From Colivivens sp963594655 (GTDB lineage Bacteria > Bacteroidota > Bacteroidia > Bacteroidales > Bacteroidaceae): a DNA stretch of 59,876 nt. Positions 43,731 through 53,247 of the stretch are shown one piece after another. A program made the position numbers and the translations under genes. The notes under the pieces are model-generated. The model saw only the letters and a list, made by a program, of their open reading frames with translations, had not been told where the DNA came from and did not search any database. The stretch spans positions 1 through 59,876 of the forward strand of contig CAVBFD010000009.1 of assembly GCA_963594655.1 (NCBI GenBank), in the 5' to 3' direction. Position 1 is the first letter of the stretch. Each line of letters opens with the position of its first letter.

Positions 43731-45398
43731 ATGACGACTAATCTGAACGATAGGCCAATGATGGCCCATATCAACTCGATGTTCAAGAGGGAGTGGAACT
43801 CATTGGCGTTTGCCGACTACGGCACAGATATCGCCTACACCCATAAAGACGTATTTGAGATAATAAAGAGGTATCACCTGATGTTTCAGCAGTATGGTGT
43901 CAAACCGGGTGACAAGGTGGCTATATGCGACAAGAACAGCGCCAACTGGGCGGTGTCGTTCCTCAGCATCTTCACTTATGGAGCAGTGAGCGTTCCACTG
44001 TTGGCGGACTTCCATATTGACCAGATAGAGAACCTTACACGGCACTCTGAGTCAAAACTGTTGATAACCAATGCGAACGTGTATGAGCGCGCAAGTGTTA
44101 TCGACAAAGACCGACTTATAAACATCACCACTTTCCGTCCGTTTGCTGAGAACGAGAAAAGGGAGACGGAACTCACCAAGGCCTTCGCGCTTGCTGACGC
44201 GGAGTTTGCCAAACTCTATCCGGAGGGAGCGAAACCCGAGGACGTGAACTTCGGTGAGATAGACCTTGAGGACTTGGCTCTCATCAGTTACACGTCAGGG
44301 TCTACCGGTAATCCCAAGGGGGTGATGCTGCCATACCGCACGTTCTGGTCGAACGTGGTGTTCTGCCTTGACAAGTTGCCCCATCCGACGGAGAATGACA
44401 AGTTCATGTCTATCCTGCCAATGGCTCACATGTACGGGTTCTCCATCGAGTTCCTCTATCCGATGACAACAGGCCGCCCAGTCTATCTTCTCACACGAAT
44501 ACCGAGTCCGCAGGTACTGCTCAAGGCATTTGCCGAGGTGCGTCCGTTCATGGTGGTCACCGTGCCGCTCATCGTGGAGAAGGTGATACAGGGAATGGTA
44601 CTGCCTAAGATGAAGACTCCTAAGATGAAACTGCTCACGTCGATACCGGGACTGAGGTGTCTGGTTTATAAGAAGATAAGGGAACGGTTGATAGAGCTGT
44701 TCGGCGGACGGTTCCAGGAGATGATTTTCGGCGGGGCGGCAGTCAACAAGGAGGTTGACGCGTTCCTGCACAAGATAAAGTTTCCGTGTACCACTGGTTA
44801 CGGCATGACTGAGTGCGCTCCGCTCATCAGTTACATAGGTTTTAAGGAGAGCAAGGTTGGTTCTTGCGGTAAGGTGGTTGACCGTATGGAGATAAAGGTG
44901 CTGAGCGATGACCCGCAGCACCGCGCGGGTGAACTGCTCACGAGGGGCACCAACGTGATGACGGGCTATTACAAGAATCCCGAGGCGACAGCAGAGGTAC
45001 TTGAGAAGGACGGTTGGTTGCATACAGGGGATTTGGTGACGGTTGATGACGAGGGTTTCATCTTTATCCGTGGACGAAAGAAAAACATGCTGTTGGGAGC
45101 CAACGGACAGAACGTGTACCCTGAGGAGATAGAGGATGTCATCCTGAGCAACACCATCGCCGACGAGTGCGTGCTGGTGCAGAGAGACCAGAAGTTCGTG
45201 GCGCTGGTCTATGTGACTGAAGCCACACTGGAGAAGAACAAGATACATACAGGACAGTTGCAGTACGTGTTCGAGAGTTCCCGCCATGCGGTGAATGAAC
45301 TCCTTCCGAAATTCGCCCAACTCACCAGCTTCGAGGTGAGGACGGAGGAGTTCGAGAAGACACCTAAGAAGAACATCAAACGCTACATGTATAAATAA
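43731..45398 (+). CDS. Long-chain acyl-CoA synthetase (AMP-binding)
   Basis: About 555 residues. It activates fatty acids to acyl-CoA through an acyl-AMP. The AMP-binding P-loop is ISYTSGSTGNPKGVMLPY, the A5 motif is GYGMTECAPLISY, and the hinge is GWLHTGDLVTVDDEGFIFIRGRKKNMLLGANGQNVYPEEIE with the late catalytic Lys in TPKKNIKRYMYK. Start: I prefer MTTNLNDRPMMAHINSMF; MATNLVKP at 43692 is the second choice. Next genes are a thioesterase and dprA, 30 and 9 nt apart. Confidence 0.92.
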   Translation: MTTNLNDRPMMAHINSMFKREWNSLAFADYGTDIAYTHKDVFEIIKRYHLMFQQYGVKPGDKVAICDKNSANWAVSFLSIFTYGAVSVPLLADFHIDQIENLTRHSESKLLITNANVYERASVIDKDRLINITTFRPFAENEKRETELTKAFALADAEFAKLYPEGAKPEDVNFGEIDLEDLALISYTSGSTGNPKGVMLPYRTFWSNVVFCLDKLPHPTENDKFMSILPMAHMYGFSIEFLYPMTTGRPVYLLTRIPSPQVLLKAFAEVRPFMVVTVPLIVEKVIQGMVLPKMKTPKMKLLTSIPGLRCLVYKKIRERLIELFGGRFQEMIFGGAAVNKEVDAFLHKIKFPCTTGYGMTECAPLISYIGFKESKVGSCGKVVDRMEIKVLSDDPQHRAGELLTRGTNVMTGYYKNPEATAEVLEKDGWLHTGDLVTVDDEGFIFIRGRKKNMLLGANGQNVYPEEIEDVILSNTIADECVLVQRDQKFVALVYVTEATLEKNKIHTGQLQYVFESSRHAVNELLPKFAQLTSFEVRTEEFEKTPKKNIKRYMYK

Positions 45399-45427
45399 CC
45401 GCTGTCACACTAACGCCAAACCGGATT

Positions 45428-45805
45428 ATGAAGGAGTATGTGCATGAAATAAAGATGAAGGTGCGCGACTATGAGTGCGACCTTCAGGGAATAGTGAATA
45501 ACGCGAATTACCAGCATTATCTGGAACACGCACGCCATGAGTTCCTGTTGTCGAGAGACATCAGTTTCGCGGAACTCCACGAGAAGGGCATCGATGCGGT
45601 CGTTTCCAGTATAACACTGCGATTCAAGTGTCCGCTGCGGAGCGGAGACGAGTTTGTCGTGCGCACAGGCTATGTCCACGATGGCTTCAAGTATGTCTTC
45701 CAGCAGGACATCTACCGCTTGCCCGATGAGAAACTGGCGGTGAAAGGCAGTGTAGATACTGTGTGTCTGGTTGACGGTAAGCTCAGTAACGTGGACCTGT
45801 TGTAA
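45428..45805 (+). CDS. Acyl-CoA thioesterase, 4HBT/YbgC type
   Basis: A 125-residue hotdog thioesterase. The 4HBT motif is seen as VRDYECDLQGIVNNANYQHYLEHARHEFL, with the Asp (here D in ECDLQGIVNN) expected to be catalytic. The partner acyl-CoA synthetase upstream makes its likely substrates, so the pair may adjust the acyl-CoA pool. Complete; ends 9 nt before dprA. Confidence 0.88.
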   Translation: MKEYVHEIKMKVRDYECDLQGIVNNANYQHYLEHARHEFLLSRDISFAELHEKGIDAVVSSITLRFKCPLRSGDEFVVRTGYVHDGFKYVFQQDIYRLPDEKLAVKGSVDTVCLVDGKLSNVDLL

Positions 45806-45814
45806 TCCGGGACT

Positions 45815-46936
45815 ATGGACGAACAGGAGGTGTTCTATTCCATTGCCCTGACCAACATCCCCCATATCGGGGTGGTCATAGGCAAGCGTCTGTACGAGGA
45901 GGCGGGCAGTGCCACTGCCGTCTTCGAACACAAGGACAACCTGCCTGACATCATACCCGACGCCAACCCTCAAATCGGGAGGCTGCTTTTGGACAACAAG
46001 GAGGCGTTCAGGCTGGCGGAGAGGGAGTTGAAAGTCATTGCGGAAAAACACATAACACCGCTTTGCATGAACGACCCCAGATACCCTCAACGGCTTGTAG
46101 AGTGCCACGACGCGCCCGTCGTCCTTTTCTCATGTGGAAATGCCGACTTCAATTGCCGTCATGTAATCAACATGGTAGGCACGCGCCGTTGTACACAGTA
46201 CGGCAAGGACTTATGCAGGACTTTCGTCGCCGACCTTAGACGCAAACTGCCTGATGTGCTGATCGTGAGTGGACTGGCGTACGGCATCGACATACATGCG
46301 CACAGGGAGGCTTTGGCGAACGGCATGGCGACGGTAGGAGTACTCGCTCACGGACTTGACAGGATATACCCGGCGGCGCACCGGCATACCGCGTCACAGA
46401 TGGTGACTGACGGAGGTCTGCTGACGGAATATCTGTGCGGCACCAAACCCGATAAAGCCAACTTCGTGAGGCGGAACCGTATCGTGGCAGGAATGAGCGA
46501 CGCCACGATTGTGGTGGAGAGCGCAAACCATGGAGGTTCCCTCATCACGGCGGAACTGGCGGCTTCATATAACCGTGACGTGTTCGCCTTTCCGGGACGA
46601 GTGTACGATGAATTCAGTGAGGGATGCAACAAGTTGATATGTAGCAATAAGGCTACGATGATACAGTCGGTGGACGGTTTTCTGGAGTCGATGGGGTGGA
46701 GTGACGGGAACACCGATAAAATCGTGGACACGCAACAGGAACTCTTTCCGCTGCTGACTGAGGAGGAGAGCCGGATAATGGAGACGCTCAAGGACTGTGA
46801 CAGTAAATCCATCAACCAGATAATAGTGGAGAGCGGCTACGGTTTCAGTGTAGTCAGCAGCAGTCTCTATGAACTGGAACTGAAAGGACTGGTGATTCTA
46901 CAGGGCGGCGCCAGATACCGTCTGGCAAGATGCTGA
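45815..46936 (+). CDS. dprA: DNA-processing protein DprA
   Basis: A 373-residue DprA that loads RecA on incoming single-stranded DNA. The Rossmann core includes VGTRRCTQYGKDLCRTF, VSGLAYGIDIHAHREAL, LAHGLDRIYPAAHR and ESANHGGSLITAELAASYNRDVFAFPG. An N-terminal SAM/HhH-like region (about 1-70) and a C-terminal winged helix (about 310-373; DCDSKSINQIIVESGYGFSVVSSSLYELELKGLV) are present. This is a marker of DNA-uptake ability, though other competence genes are not in the window. Confidence 0.95.
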   Translation: MDEQEVFYSIALTNIPHIGVVIGKRLYEEAGSATAVFEHKDNLPDIIPDANPQIGRLLLDNKEAFRLAERELKVIAEKHITPLCMNDPRYPQRLVECHDAPVVLFSCGNADFNCRHVINMVGTRRCTQYGKDLCRTFVADLRRKLPDVLIVSGLAYGIDIHAHREALANGMATVGVLAHGLDRIYPAAHRHTASQMVTDGGLLTEYLCGTKPDKANFVRRNRIVAGMSDATIVVESANHGGSLITAELAASYNRDVFAFPGRVYDEFSEGCNKLICSNKATMIQSVDGFLESMGWSDGNTDKIVDTQQELFPLLTEEESRIMETLKDCDSKSINQIIVESGYGFSVVSSSLYELELKGLVILQGGARYRLARC

Positions 46937-47057
46937 GTGCGGTGGCAAGGTCTGCCGTTGCCATGCTGACACCTCTTTATGCATTAATGACGTATAATAT
47001 AATGTAAGAATGATGAATAATGGCATGGAATAAAGTGCCGTTATCATTTATTATGTG

Positions 47058-47065
47058 TATATTTG
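47058..47065 (+). promoter_or_regulatory. -7 box TATATTTG upstream of the TPR protein
   Basis: TATATTTG ends 35 nt before the start codon at 47101. No TTG at 19-21 nt. It likely drives the TPR-barrel-nadB-M16 run. Confidence 0.5.
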
Positions 47066-47100
47066 CATGAATCAATATTTAATGCTTCGATTGGAAATAT

Positions 47101-49881
47101 ATGCACACGAGAAAGATATTGGTCCTGTCGGTGTTGAACGTCTCTTTATGCCTTAACGTCTCGGCTCAGCGTTTAATCCCGGAGGGCAGGAACTCACTTA
47201 CGTTTGAGGAAGCGTCACGTCTGATGGAGGACGGGCATTTTTATGCCGCCAGTCAGTCACTCAAGACATATTTGGGGATGGGTCAGATTCCCGTGAGTGA
47301 ACGGATGCGGGCGGAAGAGCAGTCGCTGGTATGCGACTATTTCCTCAACAAACCCGGTACTGTCACACGCATCGGTGAATGGATTGCCGCCTATCCACAG
47401 TCTGTGGCTGCGGTGCGCCTGTCACTGCTCCGCGCCAATCTTCTGGTGAGGGACGGCAAGTATGCTGAGGCTCTGTATGTCTACAACGTATACAAGGGCG
47501 AGATTCAGGACATGAGTGACCGTGAGCGCGAGGAGTCGCTGGTGTGTGAGGCCATCGCCAATATCAATCAGGGGAATTACGATGAGGCAGAGGCTATCCT
47601 TGTGTCGCTGCAGGACTGCAAGACCCACCAGATGGACATGGTGTACTATTCGGGTTACGTGAAGTACGTGAAGGAAAACTACACTGACGCCATCACCGAC
47701 TTCCAGATTGTGAGTCACGACAGCGACTATGAGCATAGTGCCGTGGTTTACCTTGCCGACTGCTACCTTCATACGGGCCATCCGCAGAAATCCCTCTCGC
47801 TGCTCAACAACCAACTCCCTACTGTCATAACCCAACGGTCGCCCATTGACCCTAAGTATGTTGATGAAATCCATAGAATCAGGGGCGAGGCGTACTACGA
47901 TATGAAGGACTACTCCAAGGCCATTGAAGCCCTTAGCCGTTACACGTATAACGTGGAACAGCCACGGCGGACAGCCCTGTATAAACTGGGAATGAGTTAC
48001 TTCAACATCCAGGAGTATGCGAAGGCGGCGCCGATACTGAGCAGCAGCGCGTCCACTGCCGTAGATGAGCTGGCGCAGAACGCGTGGTTGAACGCGGGAA
48101 TCTGTTATGTACACAGCCAGAACAAGAAACAGGCGCAGATAGCCTTCCAGCAGGCTTCGGAGATGTCAGCCGACAAGAGGTTGCAGGAGGAGGCCCTCTA
48201 CAACTATGCACTCACCCTGCATGAAGGCAACACGATGGGTTTCGGTGAGTCCGTGAAGGTGTTTGAACGTTTCCTCAACCAGTTCCCGAACTCTCAGTAC
48301 GCTTCCAGCGTGGGCAAGCACCTGTCCGAGGTTTATTTCACCACCCGAAACTACCCTGCGGCACTGGCGTCCATCAACAAGATAAAGAGTCCGAGTCCCG
48401 AAATCAGACTCGCGAAACAGAAGGTGTTGTATAACCTCGGTGTCCAGGAGTTCATCGCCGGTAAATACACCAAGTCCGATTCCTACATGACACAGGCGAT
48501 AGAACTTGGTTCGAAGGAAGCCGTTTACCTGAGGGGCGAGTCTGAGTACAGGCAGGGGATGTACGACAAGGCGGAGGCGGACTTCTCCAAGTATGTGAGG
48601 ACAGCCGCGCGTAATCATGTGAATTACAGGCAGGCTCTCTATTCACTTGGTTATTCGTTGTTCAAGCAGAAGAAATACAGTCAGGCCTCACCCTACTTCA
48701 ACAGGTTCGTCAGTAGTGGACTGGCCGCGGCGGACTCCACGGTGAAGGCGGATGCCCTGAACCGACTGGCGGACTGCCAGTTTGCGGGACGTATGTACGA
48801 TGACGCTTACGCCACTTATCAGAGGGCGATAGAGACGGACTATAAGGTGGGAGACTACTCCCTCTACCAACAGGCGTTCATCGAGGGACTGAAAGGCAAC
48901 TACGCAAGGAAGGTGGAACTGCTCAGTCAGATGGGTACTGAATATGCAGGTTCACAATATGGTGCGGACGCTCTGTATGAACAGGGACGCGCTTATGTGC
49001 AGAGCGGATCCAAGAATGAGGCCCTGCAGTCATTCGCCAATGTCATCAACCAGTACCCGCAGAGCCAGAAGGCTCGTGTCGCCGGCAATGAGATGGCGAT
49101 GATCTACCAGGAGTCGGGCATGAAGGAGGAAGCCAGTCAGGCGTACACTATGGTCATAAACAATTATCCGAATACCGTAGAGGCGCAGACGGCGTTGACA
49201 AACCTGAAAGAGGCGTATACCGAGACCGGTATGATCAGTGAGTATGCGGAACTGGCAAAGAAGGCCGGCAAGGGATTGAGCGAGGAGGAACTCGACCAGA
49301 TGCTGAATGACGCTGCGGAACGGTCGATGAACAGCGGCAATTATGACCAGGCGTACAAGTACTATGCGCAGCTCCGTCAGCAAACCCAATCGGCAGACAT
49401 TCAGATGAGTGCCGTCGAAGGCTGTCTGAGAAGTGCGTACGCCGCCAAGCAGTATGGGACGACGGTCGATGAGGCGACACAGATAATATTGAGTGCGAAG
49501 GCTTCGCAGAGTATCGTGGCCGAGGCCCTGCTCTACCGTGCGGAGAGCCTCATGAATATGGAGAGAACCGATGAAGGGGTGAGTGACCTTCTGGTGCTGA
49601 CCAAGGACAGGCAGACTGTCTATGGAGCGCAGGCCAACGTGCGTCTGGCACAGTATGCCTACGACACAGGCCAGTATCAGTCATCCGAGCAGATTCTCCA
49701 GGAATTCATCGAGTCCGGCACAACCCACCAGTACTGGTTGGCGCGAGCATTCATCCTGCTCTCGGACGTGTACATGAAGACAGACCGTCAGGTGGAGGCG
49801 CGTGAGTATCTGTTGTCGCTGAAGAGCAACTACAGTGAGAACGAGGAAATCAACCGGATGATACGGGAGAGACTGAAATAA
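47101..49881 (+). CDS. Exported tetratricopeptide-repeat protein
   Basis: A 926-residue periplasmic or outer-membrane-associated scaffold. Signal peptide is about 1-22 (LNVSAQR). The rest is a chain of TPR-like helix pairs; clear units are FEEASRLMEDGHFYAASQSLKTYL, DYSKAIEALSRYTY, YDKAEADFSKYV, YDDAYATYQRAIE and YQSSEQILQEFIESG. It resembles the YbgF/BamD-like TPR proteins that assist envelope complexes. The barrel protein follows by 34 nt. This pairing suggests that it works with that barrel at the outer membrane; the cargo is unknown. Confidence 0.88.
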   Translation: MHTRKILVLSVLNVSLCLNVSAQRLIPEGRNSLTFEEASRLMEDGHFYAASQSLKTYLGMGQIPVSERMRAEEQSLVCDYFLNKPGTVTRIGEWIAAYPQSVAAVRLSLLRANLLVRDGKYAEALYVYNVYKGEIQDMSDREREESLVCEAIANINQGNYDEAEAILVSLQDCKTHQMDMVYYSGYVKYVKENYTDAITDFQIVSHDSDYEHSAVVYLADCYLHTGHPQKSLSLLNNQLPTVITQRSPIDPKYVDEIHRIRGEAYYDMKDYSKAIEALSRYTYNVEQPRRTALYKLGMSYFNIQEYAKAAPILSSSASTAVDELAQNAWLNAGICYVHSQNKKQAQIAFQQASEMSADKRLQEEALYNYALTLHEGNTMGFGESVKVFERFLNQFPNSQYASSVGKHLSEVYFTTRNYPAALASINKIKSPSPEIRLAKQKVLYNLGVQEFIAGKYTKSDSYMTQAIELGSKEAVYLRGESEYRQGMYDKAEADFSKYVRTAARNHVNYRQALYSLGYSLFKQKKYSQASPYFNRFVSSGLAAADSTVKADALNRLADCQFAGRMYDDAYATYQRAIETDYKVGDYSLYQQAFIEGLKGNYARKVELLSQMGTEYAGSQYGADALYEQGRAYVQSGSKNEALQSFANVINQYPQSQKARVAGNEMAMIYQESGMKEEASQAYTMVINNYPNTVEAQTALTNLKEAYTETGMISEYAELAKKAGKGLSEEELDQMLNDAAERSMNSGNYDQAYKYYAQLRQQTQSADIQMSAVEGCLRSAYAAKQYGTTVDEATQIILSAKASQSIVAEALLYRAESLMNMERTDEGVSDLLVLTKDRQTVYGAQANVRLAQYAYDTGQYQSSEQILQEFIESGTTHQYWLARAFILLSDVYMKTDRQVEAREYLLSLKSNYSENEEINRMIRERLK

Positions 49882-49915
49882 ACAACTAACAGTAAACACA
49901 CAGAAAGTATACACT

Positions 49916-51580
49916 ATGGTGAACAGAAGCGGTATCGTTATTGGTGTCCTTGGCACGGCTTTCACCCTCTGCGCTTCGGCGCAGACGGATAATGTGGTCG
50001 AGGTGGAGAATGACTACCAGCCTACAGTGAAGGACGCTGACAAGATAAACACACTACCGGAGATAGAGGAGACCAGGTCAAGCCATTATATAGTGAACTA
50101 CACCACCACCGCCATACCAACGGACAACTACACGTTCCAACCGATGTGGGCGGCGCGGAACAAGAAGTTAATCCGCAGCGACAGGAAGGGGTTCGTCACC
50201 CTCGGCTACGGAAACAACAGCAATGCCAGGGGCAGACTGACCTATGGGTTTGACTTGACGGAGGACGACAAACTGAACTTTGACTTCTCCACACGTGGAC
50301 ATAAGGGCGATGTGGATGGGGTCAATGAAAATGGTGAATGGAACAGCCGTTTCTTCACCAACCGCTTCAGGGCGGACTATGAGCATCATATCGATTCCCT
50401 GTCATCGCTGATTGTCACAGCCAACTATGGTACGGATGTGTTCAACTACCAACCGTCTACAGTAGATGCCGACAGGACTGACAAGCAACGGAACAGCCTC
50501 TTTGACGCGACGGTGCGACTGACTCCCCTGTCCACCGGCAAGTTCTTCATCGGGGCGGAGGCATCCATCTCCACATTCGGTCAGAAGTACGTCACCAATG
50601 TCGATGACGAATATGCGGAGACATTGATAGGCGGTAGTATAACACCGGGCTTCAAGACCGGCGGCAACCTCTCGTTCGATGTTAGTCTGAATGTGGACCA
50701 CTCCAGTTATGGGATAAAGACCATGAAAGGCTACACACTGCTGTCAGCCTCACCGCATCTCCGCTATAGTTCCGAAGCGGTAGACATGAAGGTCGGGGCA
50801 TACGTCAATACGGACAAGGAGATAGCTCCCGATGTTGACCTTGTGCTGCACATGAGTCCTCAGTCCGACCTCTATGTGAGGGCTGACGGAGGAATCGTAC
50901 TCAACAGTTTCAGTAGACTGAGCCAGATGAGTCCCTACTGGACTCTCAACGATGCGCAGACCAAGGTAAAGCACCAGTTCGACCAGTTGCGCGCGTGCGC
51001 TGGAATCGTAACCCGGCCGGTAGACGGACTCTTCGTGGATTTGAGGGCTGGATACGACATCTCAAAGCGCAGGGCAGAGATTGCCGGTTACATGATGAAG
51101 ACAGGCGACACTCCGTTGGTCCACTCCCCTGTGGTTTTCGAGGACGGGAAACGGTTCTATGGGGAACTGGATTTGGAATTCAACCACCGGAATGTGGTGG
51201 TCACAAAACTCAACGCCCAGTACAACTCATGGTCGAGCGACTATGAATGTCCTCTGCCACAGGATAATGCTTCCACCAAAAACTACGACAAGATAGAGTC
51301 ATGGCGACCGCTCATCTCCGCAGAATGGAGTCTGGAGGTGCGTCCGGTTACGGGCTTCGCCGTGGGTGTGGACCTGTTGTACGAGTCGTTCAAGAAGTAC
51401 GACAATCTGTATGACAGGCCGACCACAATCGACTTGGGGGCTTCATTAAGTTACACTTTCCCCTGCCGCCTCTCCATCTATGCGAAAGGAGACAATCTGC
51501 TCAACAGAAAATATGACCAATATATGATGTATGGATCACCAGGCATGAACTTCCTGTCAGGTGTGGCATACACATTCTAA
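49916..51580 (+). CDS. TonB-receptor-like outer-membrane beta-barrel without plug
   Basis: A 554-residue barrel protein. Signal peptide is about 1-22 (CASAQTDN). A short N-terminal linker (VVEVENDYQPTVKDADKIN) precedes alternating amphipathic strands, and the C-terminus YMMYGSPGMNFLSGVAYTF ends in the aromatic residue typical of outer-membrane insertion. There is no carboxypeptidase-like domain and no plug domain, and it is much shorter than SusC or usual TonB receptors (700-1000). It is probably a plugless barrel partner of the TPR protein upstream and not a gated importer. Confidence 0.83.
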   Translation: MVNRSGIVIGVLGTAFTLCASAQTDNVVEVENDYQPTVKDADKINTLPEIEETRSSHYIVNYTTTAIPTDNYTFQPMWAARNKKLIRSDRKGFVTLGYGNNSNARGRLTYGFDLTEDDKLNFDFSTRGHKGDVDGVNENGEWNSRFFTNRFRADYEHHIDSLSSLIVTANYGTDVFNYQPSTVDADRTDKQRNSLFDATVRLTPLSTGKFFIGAEASISTFGQKYVTNVDDEYAETLIGGSITPGFKTGGNLSFDVSLNVDHSSYGIKTMKGYTLLSASPHLRYSSEAVDMKVGAYVNTDKEIAPDVDLVLHMSPQSDLYVRADGGIVLNSFSRLSQMSPYWTLNDAQTKVKHQFDQLRACAGIVTRPVDGLFVDLRAGYDISKRRAEIAGYMMKTGDTPLVHSPVVFEDGKRFYGELDLEFNHRNVVVTKLNAQYNSWSSDYECPLPQDNASTKNYDKIESWRPLISAEWSLEVRPVTGFAVGVDLLYESFKKYDNLYDRPTTIDLGASLSYTFPCRLSIYAKGDNLLNRKYDQYMMYGSPGMNFLSGVAYTF

Positions 51581-51592
51581 TTCATAAAGACG

Positions 51593-53185
51593 ATGACTCG
51601 TAAATTTGATTTTCTCATTATCGGTTCTGGTGTGGCTGGAATGAGCTATGCGCTGAAGGTGGCAAGGGCGCACAAAGGCAAGATTGCCATAGTATGCAAG
51701 ACAACCTTGGAGGAGGCGAATACAGCCAAGGCACAGGGCGGTATCGCTTCCGTGACAAATATGTTGGTGGACAATTTCGAGAAACATATCCACGACACGA
51801 TGGTGGCTGGCGACTACATAAGTGACCCCGAGGCGGTGAGGCAGGTTGTACTCAATGCCCCTGCCGGTATCGAGGAACTGGTGCGGTGGGGTGTCAACTT
51901 CGACAAGAAGGAGGACGGCACGTACGACCTGCACAAGGAAGGCGGACATTCCGACTTCCGTATCCTGCATCATGCCGACGATACGGGGGCGGAGATCCAG
52001 CGTGGACTGATGGAGGCTGTCCGCAATAACCCGGACATCGAGGTTCTGGAACACCACTTTGCGGTGGAGATTATAACGCAGCACCATCTGGGAGTCCGGG
52101 TGACACGAAGGACACCGGATATTGAGTGTTACGGTGCGTACATCCTGAACCCGAAGACAGGCAAGGTCGATACTTACCTCGCTAAGGTGACAATCGTGGC
52201 TACCGGTGGAACCGGCGCCATATACGCCACAACGTCCAATCCGAATATAGCTACCGGTGACGGTATCGCTATGGTCTACCGCGCCAAGGGGAAGGTGCAG
52301 GACATGGAGTTTGTACAGTTCCACCCCACCGTGCTGTTCAATCCGAGGGAGACTCACCCCGCTTATCTTATCACCGAAGCCATGCGTGGCTACGGAGGCA
52401 TCCTGAGACTGCCTAATGGAGAGGAGTTCATGCAGAAGTACGATGAGAGACTTTCCCTCGCGCCCCGTGACATCGTGGCGCGTGCGATAGACAAGGAGAT
52501 GAAGATACACGGACTCGACCATGTGTGTCTTGACGTGACACATAAAGACCCGGAGGAGACAAAGCACCATTTCCCGAACATCTATGCCAAGTGCCTGTCG
52601 ATAGGCATCGACATCACCAAGGAGTATATCCCTGTTTGCCCGAGCGCGCACTACATGTGTGGCGGAATAAAGGTGGACCTCGACGGACAGTCCAGTATCC
52701 GTCGCCTTTATGCCCTGGGCGAGTGTTCATGCACGGGACTGCACGGAGGCAACCGTCTGGCGAGCAATTCCCTGATAGAGGCCGTGGTCTATGCCGACAA
52801 GGCTGCCAGACACTCGCTGGAGGTTATTGACGGTTACGAATTCAACGATGACGTGCCTGAGTGGAACGATGAGGGTACGATGACCAACGAGGAGAAGGTG
52901 CTGATTGCGCAGGACGTGAAGGAGGTGGGACAGATAATGTCCACCTACGTTGGAATCGTGCGCAGCGACCTTCGTCTGCACCGTGCGTGGGAACGTCTCG
53001 ACTTGTTGTATGAGGAGACAGAACACCTCTTCAAGCGTGTGAAGCCGACACGTGACATATGTGAGTTGCGTAACATGATAAACGTGGGGTATCTCATCAC
53101 GCGTCAGGCCCTGGAGAGGAAGGAGAGCCGTGGTCTCCATTTCACGGTTGACTATCCTAAACACGCCCTCGACAACAGGAAATGA
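51593..53185 (+). CDS. nadB: L-aspartate oxidase
   Basis: A 530-residue flavoenzyme that oxidises L-aspartate to iminoaspartate, the first step of de novo NAD synthesis. FAD motif LIIGSGVAGMSYALKVA (about 6-22), QGGIASV near 50, HADDTGAEIQRGLM, HPTVLFNP and YMCGGIKVDLDGQSSIRRLYALGECSCTGLHGGNRLASNSLIEA are all intact. In anaerobes fumarate replaces oxygen as acceptor. nadA and nadC are not adjacent. The stop overlaps the longest frame of the next gene. Confidence 0.96.
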   Translation: MTRKFDFLIIGSGVAGMSYALKVARAHKGKIAIVCKTTLEEANTAKAQGGIASVTNMLVDNFEKHIHDTMVAGDYISDPEAVRQVVLNAPAGIEELVRWGVNFDKKEDGTYDLHKEGGHSDFRILHHADDTGAEIQRGLMEAVRNNPDIEVLEHHFAVEIITQHHLGVRVTRRTPDIECYGAYILNPKTGKVDTYLAKVTIVATGGTGAIYATTSNPNIATGDGIAMVYRAKGKVQDMEFVQFHPTVLFNPRETHPAYLITEAMRGYGGILRLPNGEEFMQKYDERLSLAPRDIVARAIDKEMKIHGLDHVCLDVTHKDPEETKHHFPNIYAKCLSIGIDITKEYIPVCPSAHYMCGGIKVDLDGQSSIRRLYALGECSCTGLHGGNRLASNSLIEAVVYADKAARHSLEVIDGYEFNDDVPEWNDEGTMTNEEKVLIAQDVKEVGQIMSTYVGIVRSDLRLHRAWERLDLLYEETEHLFKRVKPTRDICELRNMINVGYLITRQALERKESRGLHFTVDYPKHALDNRK

Positions 53186-53247
53186 TGCGGATCCACCGTA
53201 TTCCACAAGACTGTAAGACGAGAAGGAATTTAACTTTAAATATAGTA

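Noticed and set aside
44295..45320. 341-codon frame on the minus strand
   Set aside because: Antisense to the acyl-CoA synthetase; His/Leu/Gln-rich translation typical of a shadow frame.
49916..51580. SusC-type nutrient receptor
   Set aside because: Half the normal length, without plug or carboxypeptidase-like domain, and no SusD partner follows.
51557..52651. 364-codon frame on the minus strand
   Set aside because: Antisense to nadB, which has all catalytic motifs.
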